A DNA stretch of 48,615 nt from CAZCFB01 sp964511535 (GTDB lineage Bacteria; Myxococcota_A; Polyangia; GCA-2747355; CAZCFB01): NCBI GenBank assembly GCA_964511535.1, contig CAZEFW010000057.1:1-48615 (forward strand), in the 5' to 3' direction. This document shows positions 27,568 to 36,428 of the stretch, in pieces; position 1 is the first letter of the stretch; each line of letters opens with the position of its first letter. The notes under the pieces were generated by a model. It searched no databases, was not told where the DNA came from, and saw only the letters and a program-made list of their open reading frames with translations. The translations under genes were made by a program, and so were the position numbers.

Positions 27568-28599
27568 TCACCGGGGCGCCATCACCACCCTGTCCTTGCC
27601 TGATCCCTTGGCCTGCAGCAGCGCCGCGTCGGCGTCCGCGATGAGGTCGGCCAGATCCTCGTCCACCTCGCGCCCCGGGTGGCCGCACGCCACGCCGAGG
27701 CTGATGGTCACCTGGTGGCCCTCCACCGACATGGCCGCCACCGCGGCGCGCACCTTCTCGGCCACCGCCGCGGCGGAGCGCCAGTCCCGCGAGGAGAAGA
27801 AGATGATGAACTCCTCGCCGCCGTAGCGGCCCACGATGTCGGACCCGCGCACGGTCTCCCGCAGCGCCTGGGCGACGCCGCCGAGCACCCTGTCCCCCAC
27901 CAGGTGGCCGTGCCCGTCGTTGACCGCCTTGAAGTTGTCGATGTCCGCCATGATCAGGCACGCCACCAGCTCGTTGCGGTGCAGCAGGTGCAGCATCGGC
28001 TTGACCGCGCGCAGGAACCCGCGCCGGTTGAGGATGCCGGTGAGCTCGTCGTGCATGGTCTGCCGCGACAGGCGGCGGTTTTCGTACCACAGCCGCGAGA
28101 GGGTCTCGCCCACCAGCAGCATCTCGGGCGAGGCGTCGGCGTACTGGCGGAAGGCGTCGACGAAGTGGGCGATGTGCGACTCGTATTCGTCCTCCGGGTT
28201 GGGCGCGCCGGAGATGGTGCGCATGTAGTGGAACAGCACCTCGAAGGCCGGGTGCAGCAGGTAGAACTCCATGCGGAAGGCCAGCAGGAAGCTGGCGTTG
28301 AGATCCGGAGGCTGGCGTGTGCTCACCAGGATCTCCTGGGAGCGATCGAGCACCTCCTGCAGCTCACGCAAGGTGCTGTGGGGCGCGTCGAAGACTTGTG
28401 GGATGAAGCCGACCTCCACCATGGAGACCATGCGGTCCCAGAAAGCGAGGTGGGAGTCCTCCTCCGCGGCCATACGTCGCCAGAACGAGGCCAGCTCCCC
28501 CTCGTTGGACGCGGCCAGGGTGCGGTACGCCTCGGCCGCGATGCTGTCGATCTCCCGGCAGGTGTCGACGATCTTCAACAGGATCCCGTCGTCCGTCAC
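27568..28599 (-). CDS. Ferritin-like domain fused to GGDEF diguanylate cyclase
   Basis: 343 aa from GTG 28599, preceded by AAGGAGG. Residues about 1-150 form a helical bundle that looks like a rubrerythrin/ferritin fold: REIDSIAAEAYRTLA with Glu16 and Glu23, then MAAEEDSHLAFW with Glu47xxHis50, then two further helices (ASFLLAFRMEFYLL, YESHIAHFVDAF). Residues about 178-343 are GGDEF with the active-site GGEEF at 260-264, DIDNFKAVNDGHGH before it and an RxxD inhibitory site (RGSD) five residues upstream. It should make c-di-GMP, perhaps in response to oxygen or redox state through the iron site. The second iron-ligand pair is not certain. It lies 45 nt downstream of the MATE gene on the same strand. 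Confidence 0.85.
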   Translation of the reverse strand: MTDDGILLKIVDTCREIDSIAAEAYRTLAASNEGELASFWRRMAAEEDSHLAFWDRMVSMVEVGFIPQVFDAPHSTLRELQEVLDRSQEILVSTRQPPDLNASFLLAFRMEFYLLHPAFEVLFHYMRTISGAPNPEDEYESHIAHFVDAFRQYADASPEMLLVGETLSRLWYENRRLSRQTMHDELTGILNRRGFLRAVKPMLHLLHRNELVACLIMADIDNFKAVNDGHGHLVGDRVLGGVAQALRETVRGSDIVGRYGGEEFIIFFSSRDWRSAAAVAEKVRAAVAAMSVEGHQVTISLGVACGHPGREVDEDLADLIADADAALLQAKGSGKDRVVMAPR

Positions 28600-28644
28600 G
28601 GGGCGGTGCCTCCTTCTCTGTCCATTAATTATGTTAGCGCGCTT

Positions 28645-30009
28645 TCATAGCGCCGCCATACCGATTGCCCGAGCGCGATCCGCGGCCTGCCGCCAGCCCC
28701 AGCGCTCCAGCCGCCACCAGAAGATGGCCGCGCCCATGGAGATCTCCACGAACAGGCCGATCCAGCCGCCCAGGGCGCCCATGCCCAGCTGGTAGCCGAG
28801 CAGCCACATCGAGGGGGGCAGCACGACCCACGCGATGACGGTGCCCACCACGGCGGTGAACCGCACGTCCCCGGTGCCGCGCAGGGCGCCCCGGCCGATG
28901 ATGCTCGCCGCGTCGAGCACCTGGAACAGGGCCGCCACCAGCAGCAGCGCCCGGGCCTTGGACACCAGGGCGGGATCCTGGGTGAACAGCCCGGCCAGCG
29001 CCTCGCCGCCGAAGGCGAACAGCAGCCCGCAGACGCCGGTGTAGACGCCGCCGGCCCACAGGGCGAGCCGCGCGGACTGCCGCACCAGCTCCAGCCGCCC
29101 GGCGCCCACCGCCTGCCCAGCCATCACCGCGCACGCCTCCCCCAGCGCCACCGCGGGCATGAACCCGAAGTGGATCACCTGGATCGTGATCTGGTGCGCG
29201 GCCATGTCCAGCTCGCCGAAGCGCGAGATCATCACCGACAGGAGCAGGAAGGATCCCATCTCGATGAAGAACTGCACCCCGGTGGGCCAGCCCATGGTCC
29301 ACACGGCCACCACGTCCCGCCAGCGCACGCGCCCCACCGCGGGGCGGGTCCTGCGCTTGAGCCACACCAGCACGGCCAGCTCCACCGCGTTGGCCACCAC
29401 CGTGGCCCACGCCGCGCCGGACACGCCGAGCCCGAGCACGATGATGAGCAGGAAGTCCAGGCCCACGTTCAGGATGTTCGCGGCCACCGACGCCACCATG
29501 GGGCTGCGCGAGTCACCCAGCCCCTGGCGCACCTCGCGCTCGGCACAGAACAGCAGCACCAGCGTCGTGCCCAGGGCGCGGATGGTGAGGTACTCCCCCA
29601 TGGCCGTCGCCGCGCCGGCGGTGGCCGTCAGGGCCTCCGCTGTGTGAACGAGGAGCAGACCGGCCCCTGAAGCCAGCGCTCCCAGCAGCAGCGCCCAGAC
29701 CAGGGCCGCGGCCAGCAGGGGGCCGAAGCGATGCTCCTTGCCCGCTCCTGCCGCCTGGGACACCAGCACCTTGGCTCCCTGGAGCAGCCCGTATGGGAAG
29801 CAGATCACCCCCCACATCACCAGCCCGCCCAGGCCGACGCCTGCCAGCGCCGACGAGCCGAGGGTGCCGACGAACAGGGTGTCGGCCAGGGTCATGGTGG
29901 AGTAGGAGACCATGGACACCACGATGGGCCACGCCAGCCGCAACAGCTCTGCCAGGGGCCTCGCCGCCCAGTCCAGTTGCTCTCTGCTTTGATGATCGCG
30001 CGTCGACAT
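28645..30009 (-). CDS. MATE family multidrug exporter
   Basis: 454 aa with about twelve hydrophobic helices, the MATE size and arrangement. Visible family segments are LLRLAWPIVVSMVSYSTMTLADTLFVGTLG at the N-terminus (the first helix pair), WGVICFPYGLLQGAKVLVSQAAGAG, and in the second half MGWPTGVQFFIEMGSFLLLSVMISRFG and AHQITIQVIHFGFMPAVALGEACAVMAGQAVGAG. It exports cationic drugs or metabolites with H+ or Na+. The start (ATG 30009) lies only 12 nt after an intrinsic terminator and has no visible Shine-Dalgarno, so its mRNA must come from read-through of the leader described separately. The GGDEF gene follows 45 nt downstream. Confidence 0.93.
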   Translation of the reverse strand: MSTRDHQSREQLDWAARPLAELLRLAWPIVVSMVSYSTMTLADTLFVGTLGSSALAGVGLGGLVMWGVICFPYGLLQGAKVLVSQAAGAGKEHRFGPLLAAALVWALLLGALASGAGLLLVHTAEALTATAGAATAMGEYLTIRALGTTLVLLFCAEREVRQGLGDSRSPMVASVAANILNVGLDFLLIIVLGLGVSGAAWATVVANAVELAVLVWLKRRTRPAVGRVRWRDVVAVWTMGWPTGVQFFIEMGSFLLLSVMISRFGELDMAAHQITIQVIHFGFMPAVALGEACAVMAGQAVGAGRLELVRQSARLALWAGGVYTGVCGLLFAFGGEALAGLFTQDPALVSKARALLLVAALFQVLDAASIIGRGALRGTGDVRFTAVVGTVIAWVVLPPSMWLLGYQLGMGALGGWIGLFVEISMGAAIFWWRLERWGWRQAADRARAIGMAAL

Positions 30010-30020
30010 TGTTCAGTACC

Positions 30021-30057
30021 AAAAACAAAACCGCGGGTCCCTCTTGGGAGCCCGCGG
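30021..30057 (-). terminator. Intrinsic terminator in the MATE leader (attenuator)
   Basis: In the minus sense, CCGCGGG-CTCCC pairs with GGGA-CCCGCGG around an AAGA loop (30031-30057), an 11-bp almost all G+C stem, followed at once by TTTTGTTTTT (30030-30021). This is a textbook intrinsic terminator, placed between the leader ORF and the MATE start codon 12 nt further on. Confidence 0.85.
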
Positions 30058-30077
30058 CAGGTGGTGTTGCTATCGCT

Positions 30078-30117
30078 CGAGGAGACTCAGACTCGGGGTC
30101 GGCCTCCTCGGGCACCC
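30078..30117 (-). promoter_or_regulatory. Alternative RNA pairings of the MATE leader
   Basis: In the minus-strand transcript GGGTGCCCGAGG (30117-30106) can pair with the terminator's 5' arm CCGCGGGCTCCC at 10 of 12 positions, giving an antiterminator. The same strand contains CGAGGAG (30110-30104), complementary over 7 nt to CTCCTCG (30084-30078), giving a competing hairpin that spans the leader stop codon. These mutually exclusive pairings are the usual arrangement of an attenuator. Confidence 0.6.
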
Positions 30118-30197
30118 GCCGCGTGGCGTACAAACACGGTCGCCAGCGGATCCCGCTTCGGGGTCTGGGCGACGGTGCTGTTGTGGGTGGCAATCAT
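30087..30197 (-). CDS. Leader peptide ORF of the MATE attenuator, 36 aa
   Basis: 36 codons from ATG 30197 to TGA 30087. The start has an AAGGA Shine-Dalgarno (30209-30205) with 7 nt spacing, far better than that of MATE itself. The peptide starts MIATHNSTVAQTPKRD and ends Arg-rich, with RGGRPRV and a stop. The final R-P-R fits the +X+ pattern at which macrolide-bound ribosomes stall, which is inference only. The stop lies 29 nt before the terminator hairpin. The ORF contains the antiterminator segment in its last third, so a ribosome on it would block that pairing. It could instead be a small independent protein gene. Confidence 0.6.
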   Translation of the reverse strand: MIATHNSTVAQTPKRDPLATVFVRHAAGARGGRPRV

Positions 30198-30238
30198 GGT
30201 CTCGTCCTTCACTCCCTTCTGACGGTGCATCGAGGAGA

Positions 30239-30244
30239 AGTCAA
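30239..30244 (-). promoter_or_regulatory. Possible -35 element of the MATE leader
   Basis: TTGACT in the minus sense lies about 42 nt upstream of the leader start. The matching -10 at 17 nt spacing would be CAGAAG, which is weak. The transcript could also come from the upstream alpha/beta hydrolase gene, which ends at 30265. Confidence 0.25.
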
Positions 30245-30264
30245 CCGCAGAATCGCGCCCCGCG

Positions 30265-31143
30265 TCACTTTTTCAGGAACTCCAGCAGCAGCGTGTTCAC
30301 CTCGGGCCAGGCGTCGTGCTGCACGAAGTGTCCGGCGTGTTGGATGACCTGCAGCGCGCCCCGGTCGCAGAAGTCCAGCGACGGCGCCGCCATCTCCACC
30401 CCGAGGGCCCGATCCCGCGCGCCCCAGATGAGCTGCACCGGCATGCCGGCGCGCTTGTGCTTCAACCGCGCCGGGACCGTGCGCAGCAGGGCGCGGTACC
30501 AGGCGAGCATGCCGGTGAGCGCGCCGGGCTGCTCGAACGCTTCGCGGTAGCGCTCGAGGTCGTCGTCGGAGAAGGCGCCGGGCCGCGCGCTGTTGACCAG
30601 CAGATCGATCAGGGGCTGGCTGCGCTCCCGCCCGAGCAGCAGCTCCGGCAGCCGCGGCGCCTGGAAGGCGAGCATGTACCAGCTGCGCAGGGTCTGACGG
30701 GTGAAGCGCAGCGCCCGCGCCATCACCACCGGGTGGGGCAGGTTGAGCGCCGCGAGCCGCTGCACCCGCGCCGGGTGTTGCAGGGCCATCCACCAGGCCA
30801 CGGCGCCGCCCCAGTCATGGCCCACCACGGCGGCCGAGGCGTACCCGAGCCGATCCAGCAGGCCGGTCATGTCGGCGGCCAGGCGGCAGCGGCTGTAGGC
30901 GCTGACCGGGCGCGGCTTGCCGCTCAGGTTGTAGCCGCGCTGGTCCGGCACGATGACCCGGAAGCCGGCGTCCGCCAGCGGGCCGAGCTGGTTGCGCCAG
31001 CCGAACCAGAACTCCGGGAAGCCGTGGAGCAGGAGCACGGGAGGCCCCTGCTCCGGGCCGGCGAGGACCAGGTGCAGGTCCACGTCGTCCAGCTGGATGT
31101 TCCGGTGTTGGAGCTCGGAGGGCAGCGGGGGTGAGGTCGGCAT
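30265..31143 (-). CDS. Alpha/beta hydrolase, epoxide-hydrolase-like
   Basis: 292 aa from ATG 31143 (a longer frame begins further up, but 31143 lies beside the promoter region). The oxyanion motif HGFPEFW and the nucleophile elbow VGHDWGG, with Asp rather than Ser, are typical of epoxide hydrolases and haloalkane dehalogenases. The HAGHFVQHDAWPEV near the C-terminus supplies the catalytic His, and a cap domain lies between. The Asp nucleophile and HGFPxxW favour epoxide hydrolase, with dehalogenase as the alternative. It is cytoplasmic, with no signal peptide. It diverges from the SGNH lipoprotein and lies upstream of the MATE leader. Confidence 0.85.
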   Translation of the reverse strand: MPTSPPLPSELQHRNIQLDDVDLHLVLAGPEQGPPVLLLHGFPEFWFGWRNQLGPLADAGFRVIVPDQRGYNLSGKPRPVSAYSRCRLAADMTGLLDRLGYASAAVVGHDWGGAVAWWMALQHPARVQRLAALNLPHPVVMARALRFTRQTLRSWYMLAFQAPRLPELLLGRERSQPLIDLLVNSARPGAFSDDDLERYREAFEQPGALTGMLAWYRALLRTVPARLKHKRAGMPVQLIWGARDRALGVEMAAPSLDFCDRGALQVIQHAGHFVQHDAWPEVNTLLLEFLKK

Positions 31144-31150
31144 GCTGGAG

Positions 31151-31156
31151 TATAAT
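31151..31156 (+). promoter_or_regulatory. Candidate -10 box (TATAAT) of the SGNH lipoprotein gene
   Basis: A perfect TATAAT lies 29 nt upstream of the preferred start (31185), in an otherwise GC-rich gap. No TTGACA-like -35 is seen at the right distance, so this may be activator-dependent or coincidence. Confidence 0.4.
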
Positions 31157-31184
31157 CCGGGCCCAACGCAGGAGCATGGCATCC

Positions 31185-32171
31185 ATGACCCGACATCGAA
31201 TCCTCACCCTGGTCCTGGCCCTGGCGCTCTGGGGCTGCAGCGACGACGACAGCGGCGCGCTGCCTGACCTCGCGCCGGCAGACGGGACCGTCGCCAGCGA
31301 CGGCGGCGGGCCCGATGGCGGCGACCTCTCCGCCGGGCCCGACCAGGCGCAGCCGGACCGGGGCGTGCACCCCGACCTGTATGTCCAGCCCGCGCCGGCG
31401 CTGGGCAACGTCACCCTGGTGGTGAACCTGGGCGACTCCATCGCCGCCGCCTACGGCGTGCCGTCGGGCAGCGGATACATCGACCTGCTGATGAAGAACG
31501 ACGACGCCGCCCACCCGACATACAAGGGCAAGGACCTCGGCGACAAGTTCCCCGGGGCGAAGCTGTCGGATCGGTCATACGGCGGCGCCACCAGCCCCAA
31601 CCTGCCGGGCCAGGTCGCCTCCGCGCCGGCCAACAAGACCGGCGACACCCTGGTGGTGATCTCCATCGGCGGCAACGACATGATGCTCAACTACATGGCG
31701 CTGCTCGACCCGAACGAGGCCAAGAAGGTGGCGGCCACGGTGCAGGCCAACGTCAAGAAGGTGCTGGCCCACTTCGCCGACAAGAGCCGCTACCCGAACA
31801 AGACCACCGTGCTGATGTTCAACGTCTACGAGTTCACTGACGGATCGGGCACCATGCCGTCCAACGCACCGGTGGACAAGTATTGCGGCATGATCAAGCT
31901 GCTCGGTCCCATCGCGGGCAAGAAGGCCATCGGCAACATGGCGGTCTATAACCAGGAGATGCTCAAGTTCGCCAGGGACAAGGGGCTGGTGCTCGGGGAC
32001 ATGGCCGCGGCCTTCCTGGGCCACGGGTTCAACCACGCGGACAAGAGCTCGGTGCACCACGACGCGAGCGATCCGACCCTCTGGTTCCAGACCGACTGCA
32101 TCCACCCCAACAAGGCGGGCCACGCCGGCATCCGCGCCGAGGCCTGGCGCGCGCTGTTCGGCGGTAAATAA
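31185..32171 (+). CDS. SGNH/GDSL hydrolase lipoprotein
   Basis: 328 aa. ATG 31185 was chosen because GGAG at 31171-31174 is well spaced for it and too close for ATG 31176. The signal ends LALWGC, a slightly atypical lipobox, followed by an Asp/Gly/Pro-rich spacer of about 50 residues. The catalytic domain has block I LGDSIAAAYG (Ser nucleophile), block III GGND and block V DCIHPNKAGH (Asp-His). These are established SGNH marks, so an esterase, lipase or acyl-hydrolase acting outside the inner membrane is likely; the substrate is unknown. It ends 8 nt before the SRAP gene. Confidence 0.88.
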   Translation: MTRHRILTLVLALALWGCSDDDSGALPDLAPADGTVASDGGGPDGGDLSAGPDQAQPDRGVHPDLYVQPAPALGNVTLVVNLGDSIAAAYGVPSGSGYIDLLMKNDDAAHPTYKGKDLGDKFPGAKLSDRSYGGATSPNLPGQVASAPANKTGDTLVVISIGGNDMMLNYMALLDPNEAKKVAATVQANVKKVLAHFADKSRYPNKTTVLMFNVYEFTDGSGTMPSNAPVDKYCGMIKLLGPIAGKKAIGNMAVYNQEMLKFARDKGLVLGDMAAAFLGHGFNHADKSSVHHDASDPTLWFQTDCIHPNKAGHAGIRAEAWRALFGGK

Positions 32172-32179
32172 TAAACGGC

Positions 32180-32869
32180 ATGTGTGGCCGATATACATTG
32201 ACCGCCACGCCAGAGCAGCTCGCCGAGTTGCTCGGGCTGGCGAACGTCCCCGACTTTCCTCCGCGGTTCAACGTGGCCCCGACGCAGCAGGTGGCCGCCG
32301 TGCGCGTCCTGACCCAGGGCGGCGACCGTCAACTCGAGCTGCTGCGCTGGGGCCTGGTGCCGTTCTGGGCCAAGGACATCAAGATCGGCAGCCGCATGAT
32401 CAACGCCCGGTCCGAGACCGTGGCCAGCAAGCCGGCGTTCAGGGCCGCGTTCAAGCGGCGGCGCTGCCTGGTGCTGGCCGACGGGTTCTACGAGTGGCGC
32501 CGCACCCCGGACGGCAAGCAGCCGTACTACATCACCCTGGAGCACGGCGGCCCCTTCGCCATCGCTGGGCTGTGGGAGCGCTGGGACAAAGGGGAGGAGG
32601 GGCCGGTGGAGACCTGCACGCTGCTGACCACCACGCCCAACCCGCTGGTGGAGCAGGTGCACAACCGGATGCCGGTTATCCTGGAGCCGGATGACTACGA
32701 CCTCTGGCTCGACCCCGAGCTGCAGGACCGGGCGCGCCTCGAGCCGCTGCTGCGCGCCTTCCCTGCCGAGCAGATGATGGCCGTGCCCGTGAGCACCCTG
32801 GTCAACAGCCCCCGCAACGACCGCCCGGACTGCCAGCTGCCGGTGGGCGAGCCGCTGGTGGTGGAATGA
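32180..32869 (+). CDS. SRAP/YedK (HMCES) abasic-site processing protein
   Basis: 229 aa beginning MCGRYT; Cys2 becomes the N-terminal residue after Met removal and links covalently to abasic sites in single-stranded DNA, as shown for the YedK/HMCES family. Other family blocks are present: RFNVAPTQ (Asn and the active-site region), SRMINARSETVASKPAFR, RCLVLADGFYEW (with the Glu), and VHNRMPVIL with the catalytic His. It protects DNA during replication over damage. No clear ribosome binding site precedes the start, only 8 nt after the SGNH stop, so coupling is likely. It overlaps the next gene by 4 nt. Confidence 0.95.
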   Translation: MCGRYTLTATPEQLAELLGLANVPDFPPRFNVAPTQQVAAVRVLTQGGDRQLELLRWGLVPFWAKDIKIGSRMINARSETVASKPAFRAAFKRRRCLVLADGFYEWRRTPDGKQPYYITLEHGGPFAIAGLWERWDKGEEGPVETCTLLTTTPNPLVEQVHNRMPVILEPDDYDLWLDPELQDRARLEPLLRAFPAEQMMAVPVSTLVNSPRNDRPDCQLPVGEPLVVE

Positions 32870-33636
32870 CAGAACGACGGGATGACAGGGCGGCGGAGGC
32901 CGCCGCAACCCTGAGCGATGCCGCAGTCGCCCAGGGGCTGGACATGCTGGGCTGGACCAGCGTGGAGCGCTATGAGCAGGACTTCCCTGACGCGGACCTG
33001 CAGAGCTACCTGCCGGGGGCGCGCGCGGTGGTGGTGCTGGGGCTGCCCATGTTGCACGGCGCGGTGGACTCGCTGCGCCTGCCGCCGCCGAAGTTCATCC
33101 GCGACTACTGGGCCAACGTCACGGCCCGGGACCTGTGGCGGGTGGCGCGCCACCCGGCCAACCTGGCCAAGCAGCTGATCAAGGGCGCGCTCACCGACTA
33201 CAACCACCGCTTCCACTACGCCGAGCACCTGGAGCACATCAACCGCCGGGCGGACCAGCTCACCTACGTGCTCGGGGCCGCGCTGGAGCGGCAGGGCCAC
33301 CGCGTGCTGCCGGTGGACTCGTGCAAGCGCCACTACTTCCCGCTGAGCAACTTCGTCAGCCTCAAGCACGCGGCCGCCATGGCCGGGCTGGGGCGGCTGG
33401 GGGAGCACCATCAGCTGATGGTCCCCCGCCACGGGCCCCGGGTCTGGCTCGGCGGCCTGCTCACCACCGCCGCGCTGCCGCCCGCGCGGGAGCCCCCACT
33501 GCAGGACCCCTGCCCCGACTGCCGCCGCTGCGTGGAGGCCTGCGCCCTGGCCCGCCGCGCCGGCGGGTTCACCTTCCCCACCCACGCCTGCACAGTCTGC
33601 TCTGCGTGCACCGCTGCCTGCCCTGGCCTCCGCTGA
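32866..33636 (+). CDS. QueG-like double 4Fe-4S reductase domain protein
   Basis: 256 aa. The ferredoxin end holds two clusters: CPDCRRCVEAC and CTVCSACTAACP, both CxxCxxCxxxC. The middle block MAGLGRLGEHHQLMVPRHGPRVWLGGLLT matches the AGLGWxGxxxL...GxxxxLGxxLT pattern of QueG/epoxyqueuosine reductases and reductive dehalogenases. It is shorter than true QueG (about 350-380 aa) and lacks the HEAT-like C-terminal part, so it is a paralogue rather than a confident QueG. The reaction is unknown; it may bind a corrinoid like its relatives. The ATG overlaps the SRAP stop. Confidence 0.75.
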   Translation: MTERRDDRAAEAAATLSDAAVAQGLDMLGWTSVERYEQDFPDADLQSYLPGARAVVVLGLPMLHGAVDSLRLPPPKFIRDYWANVTARDLWRVARHPANLAKQLIKGALTDYNHRFHYAEHLEHINRRADQLTYVLGAALERQGHRVLPVDSCKRHYFPLSNFVSLKHAAAMAGLGRLGEHHQLMVPRHGPRVWLGGLLTTAALPPAREPPLQDPCPDCRRCVEACALARRAGGFTFPTHACTVCSACTAACPGLR

Positions 33637-33710
33637 GATCTCTTCCCCTTTCCATGCTATAAGGCATTCCCCTAAACGGCGGGATCGTCCGCATACAAGG
33701 AAGAAGGCCG

Positions 33711-36353
<2,643 letters not shown>

Positions 36354-36428
36354 TGGGAACGGGCGCCGCCTGGCCCGGCGGGCCAGATGGTATTATAGTG
36401 GCCGGATTCCGGAGAAGAAGGGACCAGG

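Noticed and set aside
30087..30197. Leader ORF as a toxin or ordinary small protein
   Set aside because: Not excluded, but the terminator, the alternative pairings and the lack of any other MATE ribosome binding site favour a leader role.
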